A stretch of 64,000 nt of DNA from positions 60,971,334-61,035,333 of the forward strand of contig CM040434.1 of assembly GCA_022702705.1 (NCBI GenBank). Reading direction: 5' to 3'. Position 1 is the first letter of the stretch, and each line of letters begins with the position of its first letter. This document shows positions 34,590 to 47,030 of this stretch, piece by piece. The notes under the pieces were generated by a model. It was given only the letters and a program-made list of their open reading frames with translations. It was not told where the DNA came from and ran no database searches. The position numbers and the translations under genes are program-made. This DNA comes from Papilionanthe hookeriana x Papilionanthe teres (taxonomy: Eukaryota; Streptophyta; Magnoliopsida; Asparagales; Orchidaceae).

Positions 34590-35215
34590 TCGGATAGAAT
34601 GCGAGATTATCGGACAGCGAGATCAGGATGCCTTGGCGTACTTATACCCAAGTCGGAGGATTAGATTGAGGAAAAGTTTTTCGGAAAGATACGAGTTTAG
34701 CGGACACCGAGATCAGGATGCCTTGGCGGTCTTATACCCAAGTCAAAGGATTAGAATGTGGAATGTTTCTTGGAAGGGTACGAATTTAGCGGACACCGAG
34801 ATCAGGATTCCTTGGCGGTCTTATACCCAAGTCGGAGGATTAGAATGCGAGATTATTGGACACCGAGATCAGGATGCCTTGGTGGTCTTATACCCAAGTC
34901 AGAGGATTAGAATACAGAAAGTTTCTCGGAAGGATACGAGTTTAGCGGACACCAAGATCAGGATGCCTTGGCGGTCTTATACCCAAGTCGGAAGATTAGA
35001 ATGCAGAAAAGTTTCTTGGAAAGAGTACGAGATTAGCGGACACCGAGCTCAGGATGCCTTGTTGGTATTATACCCAAGTCGGAGGATTAGAATGTGGAAA
35101 AGTTTCTCGGAAAGAGTGCGAGATTAGCGGACACCGAGATCAGGATGCCTTGTCAGTCTTATACCCAAGTCGGAGGATTAGAATGAGGAAAAGCTTCTTG
35201 GAAAGAGTGCGAGAT
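34590..35215. repeat. Tandem array of about 90-bp units, seven copies
   Basis: Units start at CGGACACCGAGATCAGGATG (34611, 34701, 34790, 34857, 34946, 35037, 35128); spacing is about 90 bp except one of 67. Core phrases are CTTATACCCAAGTCGGAGG and TTCTCGGAAAG. The long open frame across it (34633-35127) merely reflects the repeat and is not a gene. Confidence 0.9.
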
Positions 35216-37370
35216 TGGCAGAAATTCAGAGAAGAGAATCGAACCTTGAGTATCGATCTCAAAATGAGAACTGAAAGTTAGGTACCAGTCTCAGAAGGAT
35301 GGGAACTTGAAGTTAGGTACCAATTCCAAAAGTTGGTATTTGATTTTTGAAGATTCCGTGGAAATTTCAATGTAGCAAAAGGTTGAGATGGAATGTGAGA
35401 GTGCTTCACATTCCGAGAGAGTTGATCAAAGTTTGTTGGTTTGGCGAAGGATATGAATCCATGCCATCAGAATCAAATTGAAAATTTTGTGGTTCTGTGT
35501 CAGTAGACTCAGTCGACCTTCTCAAAAAGAGGGAAGGAACCGTAGAGAGTCGAAAAGATTTTTGAGAACAGCCAGAAGCTGGGGATTTCAAATTCGGGAA
35601 TTTGTTTTCATTGTTCTTAGTGATTTGATTTTGTTTTTGTTTATTTGAGTTCATGTTAATTTGGAGTTCATTTTGACATTTGGATTCTTAAAAAGAGTTC
35701 TTTATTTATTTTCTTTTCTTTCATTTTCTTTTCTCTTTTCTTTTTTTTTCTCTTATTGTTTTATGTTCATTTTGTTTGGATCTTCAAATTTTGTTTAGAT
35801 TAGGATTTTAAAAAGATAAACCTCATCAAGAAGCAAGGATTTGAGGACAGCCTTAGGCTGATGAGGCTCAACTTGCTACCGAGTCAGGAGAGAAATTCAG
35901 ATTTCTGATTTGTTTTTTGTCTTTTCTTGATTTTTATTATTATTATTATTTTTTTTGATGTTTTGATTTTCTTTTGATTTATTATTTTTTTAATTTGAAT
36001 TTTGTTTCACTTTGGTTTGAATTTCATTTTGATTTGTATACACATTTTTTATTTTGTTTATTTTTGGTGAATTCATTATTTTTTTGTTATTCACTTATTT
36101 GTTATTTCATTCATTGGGAAATTTATTGTTGTTTATTTGTTGTGAAATTTCATTGTATTCTTTTATGTTTTATGACTTTTCTTTTGTTATATATTTTTTT
36201 TATTTTAGGATTTGGACCCAGTTACAAGCAAGTGCAGCATCTGTGCTTCGTAGAACGAGGCTATCTTTGAAACATCACGATGCACAGTACTACTTGAGGT
36301 ATCATTCACTGATTGAAAGCACATGTAGAGAATAACTCACTCTTTAAGGTGTTATTGGAATTATATTCTTTCAAGCACCTATAAAGATGTGTTATTTCTA
36401 CATCTAAAGAAGTCGTAACTTTGTAGCTCTATAGCAACGATCGTCGTTTCTTTGACACTGAATTGTAAGGATTGTACAAGTTGTCTTGAAGAAGTCACTC
36501 TGACACTCTTCGAATTGATGTTGGAGTTGTATTTGCTGGGTACTGAATGATAAGACTTCAGGGTTGAATTTCCATCTATTGCTAATAACAAGACCCTTTC
36601 TACTTTAATTCCTTCTTTCTGGGCCTAAGCAGATTCAAAATTTATTCTTATGTGATAGAAATATTTTTCATTGTCCGGAGATATTTCTGAGTCAATTAAT
36701 GACCAAACAAAAGACATAAAATCCCTTGACTCTCCTCAAAGCATAATATCAGAGGAAACTTTTTATGATAATATGCTCAAGGACGTTCAAAGCCCCATCA
36801 TCAAGGGTCGTTGAGTTGTTTTCTTTTTTATTGTTTTGTGGTGGGAGGGTTGGGACCTACGACCCATTATTAAGTCATTGTCTCTTTTACTGTTTTGAGG
36901 TGGGAGGGTCGAGACCCACTACCCATTATCCTTCTCTTATCCTTTTATTTGTCAATCCATGGCATTTAAACTTGTTGGCAGCTTTGTCGCAGGACAGTCC
37001 TTTGGTGGATGTGTAGATCACCGTTTGAAGAACATTCAGAAATTAGTGTCATCCTTTGCCTTGTAATATCAATGAATTTACTCAAGTTAACTTGCTTTGT
37101 ACTGAGCATCCTTTAAAATTTATTCGTGGATTTTTATTTTGTTTTTTGTATTATTGTTGTATATTTGATGTATTTTGTGAAGTTTTATTTTGATTTAAAA
37201 TTTTGACAAAAAATTATTTTGTTTAGAGTTTATTAGAGGTTTGTTATAGTGGAATTTCAGTCTGACATGTTTACAACAAGTCAAACCTAAAGAGGAATGA
37301 AGTATCAGACCCAATCCAAGATTTAGAGGAGGTTGAATTCACATCAAACTCATTCGACATACCTCTCCTA
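35216..37370 (-). other. Middle of LARD internal domain, no recognised gene
   Basis: 35370-35640 matches 540-800 of the window. 35650-36215 is T-rich on the plus strand (A-rich in the element's sense). 36216-37250 has more balanced composition with a few short open frames (minus 36379-36591; plus 36765-37016) that I do not recognise; it sits where the other LARD copy carries the ALKBH fragment. At 36830-36950 a block with GTGGGAGGGT..GACC..CCCATTAT is repeated twice in tandem. Confidence 0.5.
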
Positions 37371-37637
37371 CTCTAACACACCTATTGGGGGTCTACCTCG
37401 CCTCTTTGGAGAGGTGGGAGGATTCTGGAACCTCTCTGTTTAGGGATGTCTAAACAGTAGCTCCAGAATCCAAAAGGAGTTGACTACACTCACTCAAGAC
37501 AGAAATGAGCAAGGTATGCTAATGGAAAGAATGGTAATTTGGTCCACTAGGGGTATGGACTCACTACGATTTATGAAAGCAAAACCATCTGATCAAAATG
37601 GAGAGAGGAACTAGTCCCCAGCGGAGTCGCCAGAAAT
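37371..37637 (-). promoter_or_regulatory. Leader and primer-binding site of the LARD-like element
   Basis: The PBS is 37615-37632 (minus-strand TGGCGACTCCGCTGGGGA), identical to the Ogre-type element. The leader is collinear with 10240-10502, including ACACCTATTGGGGGTC, GGGATGTCTAAACAGT and GATCAAAATGGAGAGAGG. Confidence 0.82.
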
Positions 37638-37723
37638 TGTCGGCATATTTTTATAGGTTGACTGTTTTGAAAAAGGGGTCGCCTATAGAATTTCTCGACA
37701 AATTTTAGATTTTAAATTTAATT

Positions 37724-37759
<36 letters not shown>

Positions 37760-40700
37760 GAAAATTAGCATTTGGTTTTTTTAAATAATTTTAAGTTTTA
37801 AAATTTCAAGATATGAAATCAAACCGATCTCACATCCCAAATAGTTTATATAAACGAGCACCGCATTACAAACCGTGTATCTATTCTGAGGAATATATAC
37901 ACTACTTGATAATGGGGCTTGATTAAATAAACTAGAAGATCTGTGACATGCGATTTAGTACTGCGAACCAATTTTATAAGTCGACAAGTTCCCCTGCTTA
38001 ATATGAAGGAATTAAGCAGGGTTTATATTACCTGGGTTCTTAAAGTTCCCTATAAGGGCAAGCCCCTATAGTTAATTGCATCTTAAATGACGATAATCAT
38101 TTAAGAAAACTCTCAATAATGATAAGTGGTTTTGCTCTCAAGGATTTCAAAGTTTGAAGCTTCAAATGATTGAATTTTGGAATTTTCAATTGGGAATAGC
38201 TCAAATTTGGAACAGCTTATCTTAGGAGTCCAAAGGAAGAGAAGTAGGGGATGTCACGGACCCGAAGTGAACTTGATGACTTCCTAGACTATCCTAATGT
38301 TGGGCTTTGAATTTTGAAATGAATTTATTTTAGTTTCAATCCTGCCAATTAATTATAGGAATTACATTTACATAATCAACTGGTTATGCAAATAACCTGA
38401 AGATAGGAGGATTTATGCCGTATTGGACGACGAACTCGGAATCCTAAGCGATTTAGGGCTTATATTGCACAAGGTTGTGCAAAGGCCTAAAAGAATAAGT
38501 GAGGATTTATGTCGCACTAGGCGGACTACCTCGAAATCCTATGGATTGTTATTTAATTCTAGGAAATGTTTAGCTGATGTAGACATAAATTTTGCTGATG
38601 AAGATGGTCGTGCTGCCCACTGTGCTCCACGCTCCTTGTTGTTGCAGAGATTTATTTTTAGAAGGTAAAAATTAGGAGATGAGAGAAGTGTTTTGGTTTA
38701 GAAGTTTTAAGGTTCTGGTGTCTTTAATGTTTTAATTAAAACAAATATTAAAGTTGATTAAACAGAACCGATTAAGATCCCACGATTCCGTCATCCCGGC
38801 ACCGTTATTTTCATCAGATTCACTTAGTTCAAATGAATTTGCTAAACTCAACTGAATGAGTTCCACACTTTCATTTAGACAATGGGAAATCTCGTTAGCA
38901 ACACGTGGGTTACATCATCCGAGGGATTCCTAATCATCCAACGAGACATTTTAATTTAGTTGTAGTTTTGTTGTTCTATTTGTGATTAAATTTTGAGTTG
39001 TTTTTATATTTTGAATGTTGTGGCGGCAAATTTTATCTTGTTGTGACTTTTAATTTAGTTTTGGGTTTCAGTTCTGTGGCTATCCTAAAGGTTTCTGTTT
39101 TCATGCAGGGTGACTTTCTTGTTTAACATGCAAGCTTTGCAAGATAGAAAGTACAGTACGGGTAAATAAATTACAATAAAATAAAAGCATACCTGGCGGG
39201 TCTTCTCGTCATTCCAGGCTGCACTTAAAACACACGTCAGGGTATTCAAATATTTGTAAGAAATACCTAGTTAAAACTAAGGGAAGGTTCTGGTTGTCTA
39301 CCAAGCTCCTAATCCTATTGCTAGTCAAATCCTATGACGTCTAGGTTCTTGTGTTTTGTTGAGAATGATTTTCTTCACCAAAGAACAATCAAGTTCAATT
39401 ATTCTTCTAAAACGTCCCATCAGAGTGAGAAAGTGCTTAGGACGAGTCCTAAACATCTTTTCAATGCTTCTGGGATTATTTCGAGTCCAAACGAATTTCA
39501 TTGTACAGGTGAATTGGTCATCCAAGAATTTAATTAAACTTTGTTTCTTGCTCAGTGAACTTGGACATTTGATTATCCGATGAGTAAAGTGACATTTAAC
39601 TTGATGTTCCATTTAAAGGTTATGAAGGTGAAAGCCTTTAAGGGCAGATTAGTTCATTAAAGGATTTAGCCATTCTTAGTTGAAATTTGAGTTGGAGATT
39701 TAAAGTAGTTTTTATTTAATTATAAAATTTTATTCGACCTTTTTTAGGTATTTTCAAAACATTTTAAGTTGGAATAGTATTCAAGTTGTTTAATTCAATT
39801 AAACTTTTATATTTTAAATGATCTTAATGTTTTAAATTAATTTTAATGTCTTAAACTGATTTAATTTTTAATTTATGGTGTTTTAGTTATGAATTGTTCT
39901 AGATTAATCTCTGATGTCTCAAAATATTTAAATTGAAAGAGGTGTTTAGATTATTTAATTTAATTAATTTTTGATGATTTGATTTTGATTAATTATAATA
40001 CTTTAGGTTAGTTTTAATTAGTTTGATTTTCACCATTTTAATTATGAATTGTTTTAAGATTATTTAATGTTTCAAATTTATTTTAAGTTTGTTCTTAAGT
40101 TATTTCAAATTAGTTTTAAATGTTTTAAATTTATTTTAATTTAATTATTAAATCATTTAATGTTTTAAGCTTTAACTTAATTCAAGATTATTTCATTTTT
40201 AATTATTCATTTCAATCATCCTCATTTTTTAGAATTAATTAAGAGTTGAATATTATTAAATTTATCCATTTAGGAATTAAAGAATTGAAACCTTCTTAAG
40301 TCATATTCCTAGTCTTAATAATTCAAATTTTAATTCATTCTTCCAAAGTTTTAAATGATTTAATTAATTAAAGTTCCATTTTGATGTATTAAAAGTGATT
40401 AATGGGTTTCTACCCTTTTAATTCCCTAAGTTCCAATCATCCAAGAGAAAATTAAGATCAGATATTTTACCCTCCCTTTGATTAAGCTTAAAGTATTAAT
40501 TAGGGTTGAAATCCTTAACTACTTTTATGCCCTTTAAAGCATATTCACTCCATAACTCACTAAATTGAGCTCAAATGAACTTGAAAAAGTTTATGCCACT
40601 TCACTCACATGTCAATTAAGACATTAGAGGAGAAAAAGTAAATTTTCCATTTTTAATTTAATTTATATAATTATTTTTTTTGAAAAAATAAGGGTTTTCG

Positions 40701-43700
40701 ATGAAAATTCAACAACATGACCAAGGTATGATTTCTATCATTAGGAAAATTATGGGATGTTCCTACTGACCAGAGGACCACGTGGACCTTTTGGTAATTT
40801 TTTGAATTTTATTTTTTTTATCATAAGTATTTTGAGTTTTGGGTTATTAATTAGTTATAAAATAAAATTAAAGTTGAAAAAATAGATTTTTCATTTTTCT
40901 TAAGTCCCTCTGACCTCAAGGAAGTTAGAGAAGCAAATTTTATATTTTTTTCCAATTTTTCGTTGATTTGTTAGAATTATTTTAGTGGAAAGGTTTAAAA
41001 ATTTATTTTTTAACATTACAGATTACATTAAACTTTTAAAATTCAATATCTTAACCTAGAGACTTAGGAAAAATATTTTATTGGTTCCTTAGTGATTAGG
41101 GAATAAAATATGACATTTTTATGATTTTTAATATTTTTGTGATTTTTATATTTTTTTAATTATTAAAATATTAAAAATAGAGTTAAAAATGAAAAATTTT
41201 AGAAAATTCTAATTTTAATTTTCTTAGACTCCTTTGACACCTAAGAGGCCACAAAACAAGTTTAGTGAATTTTTGAAATGTATTTTGGGTTTTATGAATT
41301 TTTTTAATTTTTAAAATAGCTATGTCACTTAATTAATTCATTTAATGGGTTAAATTAACTCCAATTGACTTGAAATTTTTATGTGAGGTTCTCTACATTC
41401 TAAGTGATAATGGAGAATTGTTTTCAGGTGATTTTGATGTGTGGTTGCCCCAAATTAATTAAAATTCAATTTTAAGTGTTTGGGCTAATAAGGGTTATTT
41501 TTAATAAATTAAACCAAACCATAATTTTCCTAGGGTCCTCTGGTCATAAGCTATCTCCCCTAAATTTTCTAGAATTTTCTAAGCAACATGCAAATTATTG
41601 GAATTAAAATGCCAAAACAGTCACATAAACTTGGAAATTAGATAACTTTCCATAGAGATGACCTCTGGTCTTGGAAATTTCAGGGAATGTTCCCAAGAAC
41701 AGCAGCTACAAGAGCCCCATGGTCTCATGCCATAATGAATTATGTATGAAAGTGGAGAATTAAAACATCACAGAGAGTATTTAAATCATTAAAAATCATA
41801 GACTCAAGAAATTAACTTAATTCTTTTTCCACATTATTCTCCTCTGTTCACTGAGAAATGAGGTATTTTTATTTTATTTTTATGATTTTTCTTTGCAAAG
41901 ATATGAATTTTTAAAGTTCTGGGCATTTAAATAAATAAAAAATACCCTAATTTCCTACTTATACGGCATGGCACCTCGTCATCCTCGGCATCTCCAAAGT
42001 CCCACGCGGCGCTTTCTCATTCAACGCTGTCATCTGACTAGGATGCCACGCTGCTTCATCTCTACCGTTTGTTCATTACACGCGCCATCCGACGGTGGCT
42101 GGTCATCGTCTACGACTGGTGCGTCCTGAGAGTCGTCCATGTTCTAACCCTAAGATCTCCCTCATCTCTAAACCAAATTGCGTGATCTTAGGCTCTATGA
42201 ACTCGTCTCAACAAGACGAACACATCTATATGGCTATGATGCTATGAAATAGACTTAAACAAAATGGAGAATAAAAAGAATCTCTCGGGAAGGAAGGGTT
42301 CAATACCTTGGCTTTGAGAAGTGAAGTTTCAATCAGAGAGGCTCGGCACTTTCGTTGGAGTCCAAGGAAGTTAGGGATGAAGCCTGGAGCTGTGGAAGAA
42401 TGCCTAGACCTAACTTCCACCAAGAACGATTTCTAGCTCTGGCCAATAGAAGGAATGGCCGGCCTGGTGAGGGGGCTTCCACTGGGGAACTTCTTCTCTT
42501 GGTCTGGTGATGGTGTAGAGTCAATCAATTTGAAGATTTGCTCACTGTGGTGAAGTGTCCTATTTTTGGGCTTAAAATTGAGCTCAAAAATTGAGCTCAC
42601 AGAGAGGACTTTAGGGCTGGATTTTGGTAGGGATCAACTGCTCTAGGTTAGGAGTGGAGTTTAGAACCAATTTGACAGTGTTTTGTTAAGGTCTAGTGCA
42701 TCCAACCTTTTGGTCGTGGAGGTGAGGAGTTTAAATAGCCATGGCTAGAGAGCTTCCCAGGATCAATTGAAGGCTGGGATCAGCTGCTCAGGGGAGGGGA
42801 AGAAGAGCTCTAGTGACCATTGGCCATGAGACAGCTTAGCAAAGGAGAATTTGAATTTTTTGCTCACATGAAGCCCTCAGGTGGTGCTTTCCGGTGAACC
42901 AAGTGGTTGGCCGACCATGCATTGGTCACCATCTTGACCAATGAGGTCAGGGTTGGGGTTTGGTGAGTTCAATTGGCTTTGGACATGTGTAAAGGAGTTT
43001 GATTTAAATGGTATGGGGAAATGGCTCATTTTGGCTTATTTTGGTCAACTCATGCAAATGGGTTTGGTTCACCCTCCCATGACCTGGTTTGGGCTGAGGG
43101 AAAGTCGTTTGGTTCAGCTTGATTAGTAGGGTCAAGTCACAATCCAAGTACAATTAGGCTTAAACATGGGTTATGGGAGACATGGGAATGTTTTATCACC
43201 TAAGGGATTCAAGAAAGAGGCTCCCCCTTTTGCCCAATATGGTATTGTGACATGGACACAACTCACATGGCTTGCATGTGGCTTAAGAATGGCTTCATCG
43301 CTTGCCTATGGCTTGCACATGGCTTGGCTCACTTACATGGAAATGGATTTTGAGATTTTTGATGGATTTAGGGGAAATTGGCATGAGGTTTGATTTGGAT
43401 TTATTTGATGATAAGATTAAAAATTAGGGAGTGATTTTAATTAAATGGATGAAGGGGAGTTTGTCATGTGAGCCTTTAGAACAAATTTTGGGCTTTTAAA
43501 ATGGATTAGAATTTAGGTTTGGATTTTTGGGCTTTTAATTTGGTTTGGATTTGGGCTTAAGCTTGGGTTTGACTTTGGCTAAGATTTGGGTTAGATGAAT
43601 ATCAAGTTTTGTTTAGGGAAATTTTATGAAGGTTTTAGAAAGATTTGGGGCCAATTGGAGTTGAGTTGGGTTGGTTTGGGGCAAGTTTGGGTCATGAGCC

Positions 43701-44758
43701 AAAATTGGACTTTAAGCTTCAAATTGAAATTGAATCCACATGTTGATCAAATTGGGTTTGGATTTGATTTACATTGGTATTGGGGATATTGAACTGAAGT
43801 TTGGAATTGAATTGGATCAAAATTAAGGTCAATTGGATTGATTTGGTTGGACATTGGGTCCATTTAGGATAAAAAATGGTCAAATTGGAGATTTTGGTAA
43901 AAGTGGGATAAATTGACAAATATGGCCTATGATGTAGTTGAAAAAAATGAAATTGGGAATATTTTGAATTTTTTGGAATTTTCTGGGAATTTTTGGAATT
44001 TTTAAAAGTTTTGGCAAAAATGGTATCTTAGGGTATTTGGAGGTTATATGGAGGGTATTGGGGTATTTTGGTGGGTTTAAGAGGTGAGAATTGTTTTAAA
44101 ATATTTTTTTAGGAATTTTGGGAATTTTGTATAAATTTTGGGAAATTTTGGAGAGTCTTGGGGTTGTAGGGGCAATTTAGGTAATTTGGGGTAGGTTTGG
44201 TGGGTTTAGGGTCCCGGGGGTCAAAATTTGAAATTTGGGAAAAATGAAGATTGATTAGATGTAAGTGAAAGGAAACCATTTTGGTTAAGCCATGAAGCCA
44301 TGTTAAGCTCACAAGAGCCATAAAAGGGCTCATTTTAGGCACTCAACATAATGTTCCTAACCCTCTTAGCCAGGGACTTAGGGGTTGAGGTCCATCCATA
44401 TGAGTTTCCTACATGAGTCAGAAAGCTATATTGGGTAAGAGTGGTTTTAGGGTTTGGGATGTGTGTGAGAGTGTGGTGTGTGCAAGCTGAACCTCACCAA
44501 GACCAGGCCACCTAGGGTAATCTGAAGGCTTGACCATCCTATAAGAACTCATCCTTGAACCTCCACACTTGACTTTCAACCTTCCAAAGGAGCTTGGAGG
44601 TTTATGGTCATCTGTGGGGTTTAAGAAGCGTTAAGAGGTGTTTGAATTTCTAAGTGGTGGGTTCCATTTCTAGTCCTCTAGGATAGTCAAGGGGAAAACC
44701 TATGGCTAGATCCTAAGCACTAAGGAGAGAAAAGACCTCACCAAAAATGAGGTCAACA
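37638..44758 (-). mobile_element. Complete 5' LTR of the LARD-like element, about 7.1 kb
   Basis: Ends TGTCGGCA and GGTCAACA; collinear throughout with 10503-17793. Holds a (TA)n microsatellite at about 37728-37755, a GC-richer block at about 41960-42930, and a G/T-rich stretch 43400-44250. Open frames inside are short and not conserved with the other copy. No host gene. Confidence 0.88.
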
Positions 44759-46404
44759 CTGCACAAGTAAGACTTACTGATGCTCAAATTCATTACACTA
44801 CTACTGAAAGAAAGTTATTAGCTATCATTTATGCTTTAAAAATTTTAGATCTTACTTAATTGAAGCTAAATGTATAGTGCATACCGATCATTCTGGTATT
44901 AAATATTTAATGCAAAAGAAGGATTTTAAACCAAGTCTAATTCAATGGATACTTTTAATGCAAGAATTTGATTTTAAGATCGTTAATAGAAAAGGGGTCG
45001 ATAATCAAATAGCTGACCATTTATCTAGACTTGAACAACCTAATTGGAATGACTTTGAAAGGTAAATCATATAAACTTTTCCTAATGAGGAATTATATAA
45101 TATTACTGAAGAAAATTTACCTTGATATGTTGATATTGTAAACTACATCGTTAGAAATATTTTACCGTCTGAATTAACAATGCAACAATGAAAAAAATTT
45201 AAGCATGATGTTAATTTTTATTTTTGGGACAACCCTTATCTATATAAGCAATGTAAATATCTTATTATTAGGAGATGTGTGCCTTATGAAGAAACTGAAA
45301 GAATTATTCGAGAATGTCATGATTCTGAATTTGGAGGACATTTTAGAATTGATAAAACTACACATAATATTTTGCAATCTAGATTTTATTGGCCTTCTAT
45401 TTTCAGAGATGTTTATAGATTTATCAAAACTTGTGATCGATGTCAGAGAATAGGCAATATATCTAGAAGAAATGAACTGCCTCTAAATTTTACTTTGGAA
45501 GTTGAAATTTTTTATTCTTGGGGATTAGATTTTATGATCATTTATACCTTAATTTGGAAATATATATATATATTGTTGTTGATTATGTATCAAAATGGAT
45601 TGAGGCAATAGCTTTACCTAGGTATGATGCTAGAAGTGTTTTGAGGTTTTTAATGAAGAATATTTTCACAAGATATGGAATGCCTAGAGTAATCATCACT
45701 GATGGAGGATCCCATTTCAAGAATAATCTAATTTAAAGATTGGTGAAAAAATATAATATTATGCATAGAATCTCTACAGCTTATCATCCCCAAACTAATG
45801 GCTTAGTAGAGGTATCTAATCATGAAATTAAATGAATTTTGGAGAAAGTCATTAATCCTGAGAAATTTGATTGGTCTGCTAGATTAGCACTGCTTTATGG
45901 GCATACAAAACTGCTTATAAAACTCCTATAGGAATGTACCCTTATAGATTAATCTTTGAAAAGACTTGTCACATGCCAGTTAAATTAGAATATAAAGCAT
46001 ATTAGGCAATAAAGAAATTAAACTTTAATTTGAAAAATGTTGGTGAGAAAAGACTGTTGCAATTAAATGAAGTAGAAGAAATCAGAAATGAATTATATGA
46101 TAATGATAGAAAATACAAGGAGAGAAGAAAAATATGGCATGATCAGAAGATTGTTAAAAAGAAATTTGAACCAGGATAAAAAGTTTTATTATACAATACA
46201 AGATTGAAATTATTTCCTGAGAAACTGTAATCTAGATGGACAAGACCTTACATTGTCGTAAAAATCTATCAATTTGGTGCTGTGATTATCGAAGACCCAA
46301 AATTTGGAAGAATATTCAAAGTTAATGGACAAAGATTAAAACAATATTTTAAAGGCAATAGACCTAATTTTAAAGAGGTTTTAATGTTGGATCAGCCTCA
46401 ATAA
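44759..46404 (+). pseudogene. Athila element A pol: RNase H and integrase
   Basis: RNase H resumes at 44759 and reads ASKT-like sequence with frame changes, then MHTDHSGIKYLMQKKDFKPS, QEFDFKIVNRKGVDNQIADH and LSRLEQ. Integrase zinc domain at 45279-45460: ECHDSEFGGHFRIDKTTHN ... CDRCQ, with the His-His-Cys-Cys set complete. Core at 45500-45900: GLDFM, VDYVSKWIEA and IITDGGSHF (catalytic Asp present), then STAYHPQTNGLVEVSN and a stop in place of the next codons. The C-terminal domain continues to TAA at 46404 with many stops and frameshifts. The active-site residues seen are intact, but the frame is not. Confidence 0.87.
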
Positions 46405-46438
46405 CTTGGAGTAATGTCGGGCTGACGAGGTTAAACCA

Positions 46439-46464
46439 AGCGCTTTGTGGGAGGCAACCCACAG
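46439..46464 (+). other. Conserved hairpin just after pol
   Basis: AGCGCTTTGTGGGAGGCAAC followed by CCACAG: stem TGTGGG/CCCACA (46446-46451 with 46458-46463) around AGGCAA, 42 bp after the pol stop. The counterpart in element 2 is at 18945-18967. Confidence 0.65.
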
Positions 46465-46619
46465 TTATTGAGTGTTTGCTTGTTTGATGTATTATTTGTG
46501 TTTGTTTGTTACTTAATTAGGTCATACCATTCCTTAAATATCATTAAAAACATTTAAGAAATGAATAGAAGCAAAGTTTGAAAAGAATTTGGACAAAAAA
46601 AGTTTGGCAAATTTGAACT

Positions 46620-46664
46620 AGCACCGAACGACGCTGTTATCGGTGCCGGAGAGCGCCGTTGTTT
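46620..46664. repeat. GC-rich palindromic cluster before env-position ORF 1
   Basis: GCACCGAACGACGCTG and CGGTGCCGGAGAGCGCCG in AT-rich surroundings. Related in form to the LTR motif of this family (59471-59486, AGCGCC GAAT GGCGCT). Similar clusters at 48301-48320 and 48360-48400 precede env-position ORF 2. Confidence 0.7.
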
Positions 46665-47030
46665 AGAAAACAATTTTTTCATCTTTAAATTAGAGTTTTG
46701 GAAGTTCTAGTGAAAATTCTTCCACTTGAAATCCCAAAAATTGTCCCTAGAAGTAGGAACTATCGGAGGAACGAAAAGGAAGATCCCAAATCTCGTCCAA
46801 ATGGATTCCGACTTGAAAGAAATTTCAAGATTTTAAGTTTTCAACCATAGAAAGTTCGTCAGTTTCGAAGCGCAACTTATATTCAACAAAAATATCTCAA
46901 AGATGAGGTTGATTAAGGGTGAGGCTTTGTGAATCGAGGTATGAATTCTCCTACTACTAGAATTAATGAAATCATTATTCAGTGACATTGGGTAGTACTA
47001 TTTTATACTACTACCTCCATAGTTGTCCTG

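Larger units (their letters stand above)
31771..44758 (-). mobile_element. LARD-like non-autonomous element with Ogre-type LTRs
   Basis: 5' LTR 44758-37638, PBS, a 3.7-kb non-coding internal domain (37637-33941), and a 3' LTR with a large internal deletion (33940-31771). It is flanked by CTACG (31766-31770) and CTGCA (44759-44763), a likely diverged 5-bp target duplication; taking the element out brings the two halves of RNase H of element A into line. LTR, PBS and leader match the coding Ogre-type element at 10240-17793. No gag or pol remnant can be seen inside, so it would depend on proteins of another element. Confidence 0.88.

Noticed and set aside
34633..35127. 164-codon plus-strand open frame
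   Set aside because: It is the translation of the 90-bp tandem array; the repeated peptide reflects the DNA repeat.
36379..37016. Possible second captured gene in the LARD cargo slot
   Set aside because: Open frames are short and unrecognised on both strands; kept only as unknown sequence.
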